Shown: positions 35,334 through 45,591, numbered from the stretch's first letter. The stretch: 64,000 nucleotides of DNA from Deltaproteobacteria bacterium HGW-Deltaproteobacteria-18 (GCA_002841885.1 PHBE01000008.1:84685-148684), one strand, 5' to 3'. Notes: generated from the sequence alone by a model not told the origin. Program-made: numbers and translations.

Positions 35334-36086
35334 ATGAACGATACACTACACCTTTTCGACGAACTTCTTGAACATGACTCGGGCTCAAAGATTTTTTTTC
35401 CTCTGGCGCGACTGTATCGCAAGCAAGGCCACACACAACGAGCCATCGAAATCGTACAAAGAGGAATAGAGCATCATCCCGACTATCTTGAAGCTCAGCT
35501 GTACTTGATCGAGCTCTTGAGCGAAGTCGGCGATACCTCGGCCGCTGAAAACAAGGCGTGCTCCGTTTTCTCCAAACTGCTCTCCTATGAAAAGTTCTGG
35601 GTGAGTCTGCGTGCACACTATGCCAAGTCCCAGCGCTCCGACCTGGCCCTGGCTTCTTTTCTGGTGGAGCGAAACGCGCGGGGTGAAGATGTCGATCTTC
35701 TCAAGCTCCTTACCTACGGCATTGGCCATTACACTGAACTGATCTCATCCGACTCTCCAAATGTCGAACCGGAGCAGGATCTTGATGCTGAAGAAGTTGC
35801 CCAGATCTGCCTCAATTCCGGAATCAAGACGAAAACCATGGCCAAACTCCTGGTAGCTCAGGGTGAATTCGCACAGGCAATAAAAATTTACGACGATCTG
35901 CTGGAAGGTGTTATCAACGAGGTGGAGCGAAACGAGTTGAGCGCCCTCCGTGCCAATGCACACAAGGAATTAGGCAGTATGCCCGATCCGGCGGTTGAAA
36001 AAAACAACAAGCTCTTTTTCGTGCTCAATACTCTGGCCGATCGCCTGGAGCAAAAAGTCAATCCGCAAGAAATGAATGCCGATTGA
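35334..36086 (+). CDS. Tetratricopeptide-repeat protein
   Basis: A 250-residue soluble protein with TPR units at the N-terminus (about 1-85, for example LARLYRKQGHTQRAIEIVQRG) and a further pair at about 160-215 (GEFAQAIKIYDDLLEG). No signal peptide, so cytoplasmic. One base after the FtsB-like gene. It probably scaffolds a complex at the inner membrane with the two preceding proteins; which one is not visible. Ends before a 130-base AT-rich gap. Confidence 0.75.
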   Translation: MNDTLHLFDELLEHDSGSKIFFPLARLYRKQGHTQRAIEIVQRGIEHHPDYLEAQLYLIELLSEVGDTSAAENKACSVFSKLLSYEKFWVSLRAHYAKSQRSDLALASFLVERNARGEDVDLLKLLTYGIGHYTELISSDSPNVEPEQDLDAEEVAQICLNSGIKTKTMAKLLVAQGEFAQAIKIYDDLLEGVINEVERNELSALRANAHKELGSMPDPAVEKNNKLFFVLNTLADRLEQKVNPQEMNAD

Positions 36087-36216
36087 ATATTCACGGCAAA
36101 AATCCCTCTTGATTCTTTTTCGGTGCAACTATAGGTCCTTATAACATTTCATTTCGCGCATGGTTTTCAATTTTACGGCTCTTTCTTATCAATTCCAATC
36201 GATCCCGAGAGACTCT

Positions 36217-36909
36217 ATGAAATTTATTATTCCAATCTTTGCTTTGCTTTTGCTTGTGGCATGCAAGCCTGTTCGGGTAACGCAGCAATACTACAATGAT
36301 TATGTTAATCCAGTAGCAAGTATTGATTATGAAGAAACAATTTCTGCTGATATACCAGCAGAATTTCTAGATGATTACTATACTGTTGACAGTAAGATTG
36401 TGCGACTTGCAAATCAGCTCGATCTTTTGGATTCTCGTGCGGATGATGAAATGATTGAAAATCAGAAGTCAATCCAGCCTTGGATAAAAAATATCGCAGT
36501 TTTTGATCAGGACCAGCTTTTTGTAACAGGTGATGACACACTTGGTTTTGATCCGGCAATTCGTAAGATATTAACTGATTTTACACCTGACAGAAGCAGA
36601 ATTTTTGTGTTTGAAAACAATCGACAATTTTTTATTCATGTGCTCTCGACACCAGACGGGCAATACAAAACGACCGTTGTTGAAGTTGAGATGAGTGCTC
36701 TCGCTGCTGAAATACCTGATAATCGAACTGTAATCGCCATTGATGACCAGATTTGTGGACCTGCCATTGAGAACCTTTCTGAAGCATGCTTGAACTTGAG
36801 AAACGTATCCAAGTATTCAGGAAGCCTGGAAGTCAATGACAAAGAGTGGTATTGGATCAGAAGCATGGGCTCTGACAATCTTGTATATTTACATCTGAAT
36901 CAAGAGTAA
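36217..36909 (+). CDS. Lipoprotein of unknown function
   Basis: A 230-residue lipoprotein. The start at 36217 gives [16 protein letters not shown], with a lipobox ending at Cys16; an upstream in-frame ATG would add 19 residues without a ribosome site, while GAGAGAC precedes this ATG. The mature part is acidic, mostly predicted extended, with two cysteines late (Cys in QICGPA and ACLNL) that could form a disulfide. No known domain. AT-rich. Five bases before the fbp gene. Confidence 0.7.
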   Translation: MKFIIPIFALLLLVACKPVRVTQQYYNDYVNPVASIDYEETISADIPAEFLDDYYTVDSKIVRLANQLDLLDSRADDEMIENQKSIQPWIKNIAVFDQDQLFVTGDDTLGFDPAIRKILTDFTPDRSRIFVFENNRQFFIHVLSTPDGQYKTTVVEVEMSALAAEIPDNRTVIAIDDQICGPAIENLSEACLNLRNVSKYSGSLEVNDKEWYWIRSMGSDNLVYLHLNQE

Positions 36910-36914
36910 TACGC

Positions 36915-37931
36915 ATGCGCCAAGTAACAGTTGTTGAGCATTTGCTCCTGCGTCAAAAAGAAAGACCCATGGCTTCCGGTCGTTTCACCAGGTTGCTGAC
37001 CGAACTGATCCTTTCCGCGAAAATCATCGATCGCGAAGTCTCCAAGGCAGGGCTTCTGGATGTTCTGGGTGTTACCGGGGAAGTGAACGTCCAAGGTGAG
37101 ATCGTCCAGAAGCTGGATGACTTTGCCAACCGCGTCATCATTCGCAGAATGGAGAGAGCGGGGGTGCTTTGCGCCATGGTTTCGGAGGAAAACGCGGATT
37201 TTATCCCGATTCCCCGCCAATACCCCGTGGGCGACTACATTCTTATCTTTGATCCCCTCGACGGTTCGGCCAACATAGATGCCAATGTCAGCATCGGGAC
37301 CATCTTCAGCATTTATCGCCGCACGTCTTTCGATCAGCAGGCCGTCAGCATCGGAGATCTGCTGCAGAAAGGTTCGATGCAGGTCGCTGCCGGATATATC
37401 ATCTATGGGTCCTCCACTATGATGGTTTATACCGCCGGAAGTGGCGTTCACGGGTTCACCCTCGATCCCAGCGTAGGTGAGTTTCTTCTTTCTCATCCGG
37501 ACATAAAAATACCGGAACGGGGAAAAATCTACTCCGTCAACGAAGGGTATTTTTCCTATTGGGATGAGCCCACCAAAAATATCGTCAATTATTTCAAATC
37601 AAACGATAGCGCTACTGGACGTCCGTACAGCTCGCGCTATATAGGTTCTCTGGTTTCCGACTTTCACCGCAATCTGATTTACGGCGGAATTTTCATGTAT
37701 CCCGCCGATTCGCGCGATCTGCGCAAACCTTCAGGCAAGTTGCGTCTCATGTGTGAGGCAGCCCCCATGGCCATGATCGCCGAGCAGGCCGGCGGACTTG
37801 CAACTGACGGAATTCGCCGCATCCTCGACATCGAGCCAGAGGAGCTGCATCAGCGCGTGCCCTTGTTCATTGGATCCAAGGAAGACGTTGAGGTTGCGCT
37901 CAAGTTCTATGCAGAAGCTGCCAAAAGCTAG
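36915..37931 (+). CDS. fbp: Fructose-1,6-bisphosphatase, class I
   Basis: A 338-residue gluconeogenic enzyme hydrolysing fructose 1,6-bisphosphate. The metal-binding motif [11 protein letters not shown] is at 112-122 and [18 protein letters not shown] near 262 forms the substrate site. Length is standard for the class I enzyme. It follows the lipoprotein by five bases and precedes tsaD by 41. Allosteric AMP site cannot be judged. Confidence 0.95.
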   Translation: MRQVTVVEHLLLRQKERPMASGRFTRLLTELILSAKIIDREVSKAGLLDVLGVTGEVNVQGEIVQKLDDFANRVIIRRMERAGVLCAMVSEENADFIPIPRQYPVGDYILIFDPLDGSANIDANVSIGTIFSIYRRTSFDQQAVSIGDLLQKGSMQVAAGYIIYGSSTMMVYTAGSGVHGFTLDPSVGEFLLSHPDIKIPERGKIYSVNEGYFSYWDEPTKNIVNYFKSNDSATGRPYSSRYIGSLVSDFHRNLIYGGIFMYPADSRDLRKPSGKLRLMCEAAPMAMIAEQAGGLATDGIRRILDIEPEELHQRVPLFIGSKEDVEVALKFYAEAAKS

Positions 37932-37972
37932 GAATTCCCTTTGTCCCCAGCATCTTTCAACGACGTGTGCAG

Positions 37973-39043
37973 ATGATTTGTCTTGGTATCGAAACCTCCT
38001 GTGACGAGACTTCCGTTGCGCTTTGGCAGGACGGACACCTCATCACCGATCTTGTACACACGCAGATACCAATGCATTCGGTTTTTGGCGGAGTCGTGCC
38101 GGAGCTGGCGTCGCGTGAGCACCTGCGCCTGCTGGACGGGCTCGTTTCCTCGGTTTTGCAAAGTGTAGATCGATCTGCGGGACAGGGTATCGACCTCGTC
38201 GCGGTCACACGCGGTCCTGGACTGCTGGGCGCCCTCTTGGTTGGCATCTCCTACGCCAAGTCTTTGTCCTTGTCGCTCGGTATTCCAATCATCGGGGTTA
38301 ATCACCTCCATGCGCATCTGCTGGCCTGCGATTTCACCGATGCCATCGAGTACCCTGCGCTTGGAGTCCTCGTTTCAGGGGGGCATACGCATATCTATGA
38401 AATGCCCGCTCCCTGCGAATTCAACCTGCTCGGAAAGACTCTCGATGACGCAGCTGGGGAGGCGTTTGACAAGATTGCAAAACTTTTGAATCTTCCCTAT
38501 CCGGGTGGAAAGTACATAGACATTTTGGCCGGGCACGGCACGGCGGATCCGCGTCTTTTTTCCAAACCTTACCTGCAGAACGACAATTGTGATTTCAGCT
38601 TCAGCGGATTAAAAACCGCAGTTGCCCAATATGTGCACAAGCAATCCTTTGCCGCAATCGACTACGCCGCCTTTGACGTGGAGCTCATTCCACAGGAGAT
38701 TAAGGATCTTTGCGCCACGGTGAACGAAACTATCGTCGAGACCCTGCTCGAAAAAACCCGCCGGGCCGTGGCGCGTTGCCATGAACTCAGAACGTTGTGC
38801 CTTGCTGGTGGAGTCGCCGCCAATAGTCATCTTCGGCATAAATTTTCAGCATTTGCCAACACCGGGGGGCTCAAATTTTTAGCTCCTTCGCAAAACTATT
38901 GTGGTGATAATGCGGCTATGATAGCGTACGCAGGAGTTCAGTGGGCGAAAAAGGGTCTCATGAGTTCCCTGGATTTTGAGGCCGTCCCACGGGGAAAGAT
39001 TGTTCCCAATGATTTTATTGTAAACCCTTTCTTCAAGGAGTGA
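37973..39043 (+). CDS. tsaD: tRNA threonylcarbamoyladenosine transferase TsaD
   Basis: A 356-residue subunit catalysing t6A formation at A37 of ANN-decoding tRNAs, with TsaB, TsaC and TsaE. The start at ATG 37973 gives MICLGIETSCDETSVAL, the usual N-terminus; a GTG six bases earlier is also possible. The metal-binding His111 and His115 lie in NHLHAH. GGHTHIYE and the late CLAGGVAANSHLR segment are family hallmarks. Three bases separate it from trxA. Confidence 0.95.
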   Translation: MICLGIETSCDETSVALWQDGHLITDLVHTQIPMHSVFGGVVPELASREHLRLLDGLVSSVLQSVDRSAGQGIDLVAVTRGPGLLGALLVGISYAKSLSLSLGIPIIGVNHLHAHLLACDFTDAIEYPALGVLVSGGHTHIYEMPAPCEFNLLGKTLDDAAGEAFDKIAKLLNLPYPGGKYIDILAGHGTADPRLFSKPYLQNDNCDFSFSGLKTAVAQYVHKQSFAAIDYAAFDVELIPQEIKDLCATVNETIVETLLEKTRRAVARCHELRTLCLAGGVAANSHLRHKFSAFANTGGLKFLAPSQNYCGDNAAMIAYAGVQWAKKGLMSSLDFEAVPRGKIVPNDFIVNPFFKE

Positions 39044-39046
39044 ATA

Positions 39047-39367
39047 ATGGCTGCACAAGTGAACGATGCCGGATTTGATGCGGAAGTTTTGAAAGGTGAT
39101 CTTCCTGTATTGGTGGATTTTTGGGCACCGTGGTGCGGACCGTGCAGGGCCATTGCTCCCGTGATTGAAGAATTGACCCAGGAATTCGAGGGTAAGGTCA
39201 AGATACTCAAGATGAATGTCGACGAAAACCCCGGCACTCCGAGCAAATACGGAATTCGTGCCATTCCGACCTTGATCCTTTTCAAGAACGGAGAAGTCGT
39301 GGAGCAGGTCACCGGCGCAGTCTCCAAGGCCAGCCTGAAGCAGATGCTCAGTGACAAGGCTCTCTAA
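39047..39367 (+). CDS. trxA: Thioredoxin
   Basis: A 106-residue thioredoxin with the redox site Cys30/Cys33 (WCGPC) preceded by VDFWAP, and cis-Pro in IPT near 75. No signal peptide, so cytoplasmic. AAGGAG precedes the ATG. Its expected reductant (thioredoxin reductase) is not in the window. A terminator follows at 39397. Confidence 0.95.
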   Translation: MAAQVNDAGFDAEVLKGDLPVLVDFWAPWCGPCRAIAPVIEELTQEFEGKVKILKMNVDENPGTPSKYGIRAIPTLILFKNGEVVEQVTGAVSKASLKQMLSDKAL

Positions 39368-39396
39368 TTGTTGTTGATCCTTGAGATTGTCTGACG

Positions 39397-39436
39397 AGGG
39401 TGGCTGCGACAGCGTAGTGGTCACCCTTACTTTTTT
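39397..39436 (+). terminator. Terminator after trxA
   Basis: A short 6-bp stem AGGGTG / CACCCT with a 19-base loop is followed by TACTTTTTT. The weak stem and long loop suggest partial termination before bamD. Confidence 0.5.
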
Positions 39437-39527
39437 GTATTGAGTTGAGCGCGTTTTGCCGATCAAAAGCAAGATGCCTTTCAAACTCGCCCCATCACTT
39501 CCATTTACCGTGAGCCAGGTAATTGTA

Positions 39528-40241
39528 ATGCGCAACTATTTGATTCTTTTTTCTTTTGTCCTCCTTTTAAATGGGTGCGGAGCCATAGACTATTATTTTT
39601 TGACTCCACCCGAGGACACCGCCCAGGAACTTTATGAAAATGCTCGTGCTTTCATGCAAGACAAGGAATACACTGAAGCCATTGATTCCTTGACCAAACT
39701 CAATGACAGATATCCGTTCAGCCCTTATGCCACGGAAGCCAGACTCATGCTTGGCGATGCGTATACTCTTGATGCGCAGTATCTGGATGCCGTCGATGCG
39801 TATGAAGAATTCCTGAACATGCATCCTCGTCACGAATCAATTGATTACGTTCTTTTTCAGATCGGTGTGAACAAATACAATTCACATCGGTCCATCGACT
39901 TGCCGCATACGCAACTTGCTGAAGCTGTCGAATCTTTCAGGAGGCTCGTGAGCGGATACCCCGAGAGCGTTTATCGTGAACAGGCTCTTGAATACATCGT
40001 CAAATGCAGAACGCTGATGGCTGAACATGAAATGTTTGTTGCAGATTTTTATTTCAAATCAGGCTCATACAACGCGGCATGGACGCGCTATGTGTATATT
40101 GTAGACAATTTCCCTGAACTGGATGAAATCGTGCAGATGGCCAAATCAAAGGCCAAAGTGGCGTATTACTATGCGCAAGAACAAGACAACGACACCAAGC
40201 GTCATCCGAGCAAGCTCAAACAATATTTCGATTGGCTTTGA
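39528..40241 (+). CDS. bamD: Outer membrane assembly lipoprotein BamD
   Basis: A 237-residue lipoprotein of the BAM complex, which inserts beta-barrels into the outer membrane. Start at 39528 gives MRNYLILFSFVLLLNGC with the lipidated Cys17; an upstream in-frame start is not supported. Five TPR-like repeats follow (YENARAFMQDKEYTEAIDSL and similar), as in BamD/ComL; length is slightly below the E. coli protein (245). A strong terminator follows. Confidence 0.9.
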   Translation: MRNYLILFSFVLLLNGCGAIDYYFLTPPEDTAQELYENARAFMQDKEYTEAIDSLTKLNDRYPFSPYATEARLMLGDAYTLDAQYLDAVDAYEEFLNMHPRHESIDYVLFQIGVNKYNSHRSIDLPHTQLAEAVESFRRLVSGYPESVYREQALEYIVKCRTLMAEHEMFVADFYFKSGSYNAAWTRYVYIVDNFPELDEIVQMAKSKAKVAYYYAQEQDNDTKRHPSKLKQYFDWL

Positions 40242-40272
40242 TTCGGGTACAATCTTTGTTTTGAATTAATTC

Positions 40273-40299
40273 GGGGCGTCTTTGACGCCCCTTTTTTTT
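40273..40299 (+). terminator. Intrinsic terminator after bamD
   Basis: An 8-bp GC stem GGGGCGTC / GACGCCCC with a TTT loop and eight T afterwards: a textbook terminator for bamD. Confidence 0.92.
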
Positions 40300-40361
40300 G
40301 TCCCCATTTCAGACAGTCAGGCATTTATTCCTGCCCGAACCATTTATCGATGAGTCAACGT

Positions 40362-40387
40362 AAAAAAGCCGCCAAAGGTCTGGCGGC
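40362..40387 (-). terminator. Intrinsic terminator for the ferredoxin gene
   Basis: On the minus strand a 7-bp stem GCCGCCA / TGGCGGC with a 6-base loop is followed by TTTTTT. It lies about 110 bases after the stop of the flavodoxin/ferredoxin gene at 40497. Confidence 0.85.
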
Positions 40388-40496
40388 ATTCTTACCAAGA
40401 TGGGCCATGTCAGGGTCCGCGTGAAACCCATCATGAAGATGGGCAAAATGGCCAGCCCCCCTTATTCCAAGTGATCAGGGTGCTGCAGTGACATTT

Positions 40497-41312
40497 TCAA
40501 ACAAACAGCTCGGGTTCGCGGCGGATGGCAAATTTTTCATGCAAGGTGCGCCCAAACTCCAGAATTTTCGGATGAAGCATGACTCTGGCCCCTGACGGAC
40601 AGGCACGGATGCACGCGCAGCAGCGCAGGCATGACATCTTGTCGGTGTCGACGGTGTCGCCTTTCAGACTGATGGCGCTGGTGGGGCAGGGTTCGACGCA
40701 ATCACCGCAAAGAACGCATTTAAGCGCGTCGGTCTCGGGCGAGATCAAAGCAGGTTGAACTCCTTCGCGATATGGAAAATTTCCCGGCACATGCAGCAGT
40801 CGCTCGTTGCCCCAGTCTTCCCTGACTTCGATCATTTTCTTCCGTACGCTTTCTCCAAACTCCAAGGCCTTATCCAGGTCCATTTTATCAGGACGCCCTT
40901 GAGCCACGGCAAAATCCGACGTGGAAAAGGAATGCTCCCCCACGAAGGCCGCTGCCGCGAAAGGCACAAACCCCAATTCCATTGCCAGATCACGAAGTTC
41001 CAGCAGGGCATCATCATAGGCCCTGTTGCCGTAGACAACGACAAGTACCGCCTTGCGTCCATTTCCACGCACTGAAGCGCGAAGTCTCGTCACGGCCAAA
41101 GCGGGAATCCGTCCTGCATGGACGGGCATGCCGATAAGCGCCACCCCGGCATCTTCACCTTGATATTCGCCAGGCACCTGTTTCAGGACAGGGTGCGTCA
41201 ACTCCAGTTGCGACCGGAATTCAGGCGCAAGGCCCAATGTTATTGACTCAAGAACCTGCCTGGTCGTGCCCGTGGGGGAGAACACGATGCACTGTGCACC
41301 AAATCTGTACAT
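40497..41312 (-). CDS. EFR1-type flavodoxin/ferredoxin fusion protein
   Basis: A 271-residue protein: an N-terminal flavodoxin-like domain (FSPTGTTRQV at about 10-19, the FMN phosphate loop) and two C-terminal [4Fe-4S] motifs, CVLCGDCVEPCP near 203 and CLRCCACIRACP near 228. Start at 41312 has AGGAG nine bases upstream. Proteins of this EFR1 type shuttle electrons between low-potential carriers. No partner enzyme adjoins, so it stands as a single transcription unit with its own terminator. The reaction it serves is unknown. Confidence 0.85.
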   Translation of the reverse strand: MYRFGAQCIVFSPTGTTRQVLESITLGLAPEFRSQLELTHPVLKQVPGEYQGEDAGVALIGMPVHAGRIPALAVTRLRASVRGNGRKAVLVVVYGNRAYDDALLELRDLAMELGFVPFAAAAFVGEHSFSTSDFAVAQGRPDKMDLDKALEFGESVRKKMIEVREDWGNERLLHVPGNFPYREGVQPALISPETDALKCVLCGDCVEPCPTSAISLKGDTVDTDKMSCLRCCACIRACPSGARVMLHPKILEFGRTLHEKFAIRREPELFV

Positions 41313-41561
41313 GTCTTGCTGCTCCTGTTGAAATTGGAGAACTGTTGGTCTGACCGATATGCACGAGCCGCCATTCATGCATTTCACCCAAATTTCGCAT
41401 TTTTTCTAGTGATTCCGGGCTGCAGGCAGGTTGGTCACAAATCTGTCACCAGCCCGACGTTGAATTTTAACATTTTCAACACACAAAGCGTCTAAGGCTT
41501 TGTCAGACAAGTTTAAATATTATCCGATACATTTAATACCGCATTCAAGGTGTAAAAATTA

Positions 41562-43607
41562 ATGGGAAAAAATCTCGGATTCCAGATCAAAATTTCGGTT
41601 GTGACCATCGCCATTGTTCTTGTGACGGTATTATGTCTGTCCCTGTCCCAGATTTACATGACGAGAAACGACGTGTTGCGTCAAGGGCGCGAGGGTCTTT
41701 TCAGCATCTCTGCCACCTTGGCTGAATCAGTAGCCTTGCAGCATGCTCTCATGCAGAAAAAGATTATCATAGATCGTGATATCATGAAAACCCAGTTCGA
41801 ATTGAGCGGTTTTCCTGTTCCCGAAGTGCTTATGGATGCCGAACTTGATCTTGTAAATCAGGAAGGCGGGGAGTCGCAAAAGACGATCATCCCCGCCATC
41901 AAACACGGGGCAGTCTATCTGCATGAGGATGATTCCGTGATGCACAAGGTTGCCCAGCTCACCGGCGGGGTTGCTTCGGTGCTGCAGGTCCACGATGACA
42001 GGCTGGTGCGCATTTCCACTTCCCTGGACTTACCGGTGCCGCATTGGGGAAAGGGTTCCTTCATCGATGGAGATTCCCCGGTTCAAAAGGCAATCATTTC
42101 CAACCAGAACTGGGAAGGGATGGTCTGGTTGGGTGGATCGTGGCGCATGGCAGCCTATGTTCCCTTCACCGATTTGAATGAAGGCAAGGTCATCGGAGCT
42201 CTGGAAATAACGCATCCGTTGGTAAGCGACGCCTTTGCCGATTTTGTGCGCAATGTCCGTGTCGACGGACACGGTGGGACCTTGGTTTTTGACGCTCAAG
42301 GACGTGACATCATAATCGTATCCGGGGACGGTGGTGTGGCCGAGGGCATTCGCAAGGCCGAAGCTGATAACGGACATGCCGCCTTCGTCATGGAGGACGG
42401 GCGTCATCTGGAAGTCGCCCTGCAGACCTTCGAGCCCTGGAACCTGACTTTTGCGACCTGGGTCGCCACAGAAGATCTCATGGCGGGGGTCAATGAAAGG
42501 CTGATCAAAAATTCCCTGATCAGTCTGATTCTGCCTCTGGCCCTGTCCGTGATCCTGATCTGTATCGCCGGGCGCGCCCTGCTGTCCCCGGTGCGGCGCA
42601 TGGCCATACTTGCCGACGAGGTGGCCGCCGGCAACTACACGACGACCATCGTCTATCCGGCTCGGGACGAGATAGGGCATCTGGCGGATTCCCTGAACTC
42701 CATGGTCGCCAAGAGCAGGGAGATGCTGGCAGAGATCGTTGCCGCAACCGGTTCGCTTTCCGGCGCATCTTCAGAGCTTGGAGCCCTGTCAAACTGCCTG
42801 GCCGATAATTCGGCGGGAACTGCTCGGCGGGCCGAGTCCGTGCACTGCTCGGCCATGTCTGTCAGCGATAACATGCACTCCGTGTCCGCAGCCATGGAAC
42901 AGACCACGGTCAACGTCGGCAGCGTGGCCGCATCCACTGCCGAGTTGGCGGCAACCATTCAGGGCGTGGCCCAGAGCGCCGAGCTGGCCAAACGCACGAC
43001 CTCGGACGCCGTGGTCAAGGCTGCGGAAACCACCCGTCACATGGGCCAGCTAAGCAAGGCCGCCAATGAGATAGGCTCCGTGACGGCGACCATCGCGGCC
43101 ATCTCCTCCCAGACCAACCTTCTGGCCTTGAATGCCACCATCGAGGCTGGCAGGGCCGGTGCAGCCGGACGCGGTTTTGCCGTGGTCGCCGGAGAAATAA
43201 AGGAACTTTCCCAGCAAACCGCAGCCGCCACGGACAATATCCGTCGCAAGGTCGCAGCCATTCAGAAGGTGAGCACCGTCACCGCCAGCGAAATCGCGGA
43301 GATCATTTCCGTCATCGAAGAGATGAACGACATCGTCATTTCCATCTCCGAGGCCATGGAGGAACAAACCGTCATGACCAGGGACATCTCCGAAAACGTG
43401 AATCAGGCAGCACGGGGCATCGCCGAAATCAATACCAACGTCACCTCGAGTTCCGTGATGACACGGGAGATCAGCCAAGAGATCGAAGGGGTTCTGGAAT
43501 CCTCCAACACCATGCAGGACGAGAGCAGGATGGTGCTGCAAAGCGCCGGTGGACTGGCCGATCTGTCCTCGCATCTGGAGAAGCTGGTCGGGCGGTTCAG
43601 GTTCTGA
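41562..43607 (+). CDS. Methyl-accepting chemotaxis protein with Cache-type sensor
   Basis: A 681-residue chemoreceptor. A first membrane helix (about 10-30), a periplasmic region of about 285 residues resembling the Cache_3-Cache_2 sensor, a second helix (about 316-336), HAMP (about 338-392), and the signalling hairpin with the conserved tip [18 protein letters not shown] near 523. The tip residues are intact, so it should couple to CheA/CheW. The ligand is unknown. Its stop abuts the stop of the convergent sugar dehydrogenase with no base between them. Confidence 0.92.
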   Translation: MGKNLGFQIKISVVTIAIVLVTVLCLSLSQIYMTRNDVLRQGREGLFSISATLAESVALQHALMQKKIIIDRDIMKTQFELSGFPVPEVLMDAELDLVNQEGGESQKTIIPAIKHGAVYLHEDDSVMHKVAQLTGGVASVLQVHDDRLVRISTSLDLPVPHWGKGSFIDGDSPVQKAIISNQNWEGMVWLGGSWRMAAYVPFTDLNEGKVIGALEITHPLVSDAFADFVRNVRVDGHGGTLVFDAQGRDIIIVSGDGGVAEGIRKAEADNGHAAFVMEDGRHLEVALQTFEPWNLTFATWVATEDLMAGVNERLIKNSLISLILPLALSVILICIAGRALLSPVRRMAILADEVAAGNYTTTIVYPARDEIGHLADSLNSMVAKSREMLAEIVAATGSLSGASSELGALSNCLADNSAGTARRAESVHCSAMSVSDNMHSVSAAMEQTTVNVGSVAASTAELAATIQGVAQSAELAKRTTSDAVVKAAETTRHMGQLSKAANEIGSVTATIAAISSQTNLLALNATIEAGRAGAAGRGFAVVAGEIKELSQQTAAATDNIRRKVAAIQKVSTVTASEIAEIISVIEEMNDIVISISEAMEEQTVMTRDISENVNQAARGIAEINTNVTSSSVMTREISQEIEGVLESSNTMQDESRMVLQSAGGLADLSSHLEKLVGRFRF

Positions 43608-44756
43608 TCAATCCGCAGGTTCCAGGCGCAGCAACTGGCCGGGATCGTGATCCGTGAGCAGCCACAGGTTGCCGTCCGGCCCCTGGCGCACGTCACGGAT
43701 GCGAAGCCTCAGGTCTTCGAGCAGGCGCTCTTCCTCCACCACAACCTCTCCGGCCAGTTTCAGTCGCGCGAGATGGCGGTGGGAGAGGGCGCCGACAAAG
43801 AGGTCTCCCTTCCATCCGGGAAATGCGTCGGCCGTGTAGAAGGTCATGCCCGAAGGCGCGATGGATGGGGTCCAGTGATGCAGCGGGTCAGCCATGCCGG
43901 GCATGTGCCTCCGGCCATCCCCGATGGTGAAGCCGGTGTAGTCGATGCCCAGTGTCACGACCGGCCAGCCGTAATTTACGCCGGGACGCAGAATGTTGAT
44001 CTCGTCCCCGCCCCTGGGGCCGTGCTCGTGTGTCCAGATCTCTCCGGTTCGCGGATGCACGGTCATGCCTTGGGGATTGCGATGCCCGTAGCTGAATATT
44101 TCCGACCAGGCATCGAATCTGCCCACAAAGGGGTTGTCCTCGGGGACACGCCCGTCTTCATGGAGGCGGATGATTTTTCCGGCGTGATCATCCAGCTTTT
44201 GCGCGCGCTGCATCTGCCCGCGGTCACCGACGCTGATGTAGAGATACTCCTGATCGTCAAAGATCAGCCGGGACCCGAAGTGCACTCTGCCCGATGAGGC
44301 GGGCTCTGCCCGAAAGAGCACTTCAACGTCCTTGAGCATGTCGTCTTCAAGCCTTCCCCGGGCCACGTGCGTGGTCGCCTCGCCGTCAAGGTCTGCCGAA
44401 TAACTGAAATAGAGCATGTGATTTTCCGCAAATTCGGGATGCGGGAGAAGGTCAAGCAGGCCTCCCTGGCCCCGAACCCGAATCCGGGGCAAGCCTTGAA
44501 CGGGTGTGGGCAGAAGGACTCCCTCCCGGACGATGCGCAGCCTTCCCGGACGTTCGCTGATCAGCATATCGCCGTCAGGAAGGAAGGCCAGGCTCCACGG
44601 ATGTTCCAGTCCTCCGGCCACAGCCGTGACGCGAAAACGGTGGTGTTTGGATGAAAACTCTTCAGCCTGGGCCGAAATGAGAGTCGCCACGAGCACTATC
44701 ATGGCAAAGGCGATGAGGATGAAACCTCTTGTGGTTGCGGGAGCGCTGATTTTCAT
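43608..44756 (-). CDS. PQQ-type soluble aldose sugar dehydrogenase family protein
   Basis: A 382-residue six-bladed beta-propeller of the soluble quinoprotein glucose dehydrogenase / YliI (Asd) family. The start at 44756 is marked by AAAGGAGG upstream. A signal peptide or anchor covers about 9-30. Family motifs: LEHPWSLAFLPDGDMLISER near 47, GHRNPQGM near 209, WTHEHGPRGGDE near 227 and NYGWPVVTLG near 247. It would oxidise aldoses in the periplasm if PQQ is available; PQQ genes are not in the window. Convergent with the chemoreceptor gene, stops adjoining. Confidence 0.85.
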   Translation of the reverse strand: MKISAPATTRGFILIAFAMIVLVATLISAQAEEFSSKHHRFRVTAVAGGLEHPWSLAFLPDGDMLISERPGRLRIVREGVLLPTPVQGLPRIRVRGQGGLLDLLPHPEFAENHMLYFSYSADLDGEATTHVARGRLEDDMLKDVEVLFRAEPASSGRVHFGSRLIFDDQEYLYISVGDRGQMQRAQKLDDHAGKIIRLHEDGRVPEDNPFVGRFDAWSEIFSYGHRNPQGMTVHPRTGEIWTHEHGPRGGDEINILRPGVNYGWPVVTLGIDYTGFTIGDGRRHMPGMADPLHHWTPSIAPSGMTFYTADAFPGWKGDLFVGALSHRHLARLKLAGEVVVEEERLLEDLRLRIRDVRQGPDGNLWLLTDHDPGQLLRLEPAD

Positions 44757-44936
44757 CTGACCTCCTTTGAGCTGAAGACATTTGAAGCAACCGGCGCTTG
44801 ATACCGGGAAAATGCAAAATCTCATGCTATACTTTAAGTATGGGCGCATGATTTGGAAAGATACCTACCCTAGGTTCATGAAACATTCGTACGGAGATAC
44901 CGATCGCTCATAACGAAAAATCCGCTTGCAAGCAAA

Positions 44937-44975
44937 AAAAGGCCGCTTGGGCGCGAATGTCCCAAGCGGCCTTTT
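44937..44975 (-). terminator. Strong terminator of the peroxiredoxin gene
   Basis: A 15-bp perfect stem AAAAGGCCGCTTGGG / CCCAAGCGGCCTTTT with a 9-base loop, giving T-runs in both directions (seven on the minus side). It lies 17 bases after the peroxiredoxin stop. Confidence 0.92.
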
Positions 44976-44991
44976 CACGACCATTGTGCGT

Positions 44992-45591
44992 CTAAAGGTT
45001 TTCCACGTTTTTGGAGAGATAGTCGGCCACGCCGACGGCGTCTGGCTTCATGCCGAGGTCGCCTTTTTTCCAACCGGCAGGGCAGACTTCACCGTGCTTT
45101 TCGGTGAACTGCAGGGCGTCGATGAGTCGCAGCATTTCATCCACGTTGCGTCCAAGCGGAAGGTTGTTCACAACCTGATGCTGCACAACGCCGTCACGGT
45201 CGATCAGGAAAGAGGCACGCAGGGCTACGCCGGCTTCAGGATGTTCGATGCCGTAGGCCTGGGTGATCTCGTGCTTTACGTCCGCGACCATGTGGAATCC
45301 CACCGGACCGATTCCGCCCTGGTCAACGGGGGTGGAGCGCCATGCAAAGTGGGTGAACTGGGAGTCGATGGAAATGCCGACCACTTCAACGCCCCGGTCG
45401 CGAAAATCCTTGAGGCGACGATCGTGGGCGATGATTTCGGTGGGGCAGACAAAGGTGAAATCAAGAGGCCAGAAAAAAAGCACGACATACTTTCCGCGCA
45501 ACGAGGAGAGGGTGAAGTCTTTGATGTTGCCTCCCGGAGTGACGGAAGGTGCGGTGAAATTCGGTGCCTGTCTTGTTACGAGTACGCTCAT
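44992..45591 (-). CDS. Typical 2-Cys peroxiredoxin
   Basis: A 199-residue AhpC/Prx1-type peroxidase. Peroxidatic Cys49 is in the FVCPTE motif and resolving Cys170 in EVCPAGW; the C-terminus then runs on (YLSKNVENL). Cytoplasmic. GGAGC precedes the ATG. Electrons could come from thioredoxin (trxA at 39047) or an AhpF-like partner, none of which adjoins. Peroxide defence fits an air-sensitive anaerobe. Monocistronic with a strong terminator. Confidence 0.93.
   Translation of the reverse strand: MSVLVTRQAPNFTAPSVTPGGNIKDFTLSSLRGKYVVLFFWPLDFTFVCPTEIIAHDRRLKDFRDRGVEVVGISIDSQFTHFAWRSTPVDQGGIGPVGFHMVADVKHEITQAYGIEHPEAGVALRASFLIDRDGVVQHQVVNNLPLGRNVDEMLRLIDALQFTEKHGEVCPAGWKKGDLGMKPDAVGVADYLSKNVENL

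Noticed and set aside
41461..41561. Sigma-28 promoter before the first chemoreceptor
   Set aside because: A CCGATA and a CAAGTTT are present but their spacing does not fit the consensus.
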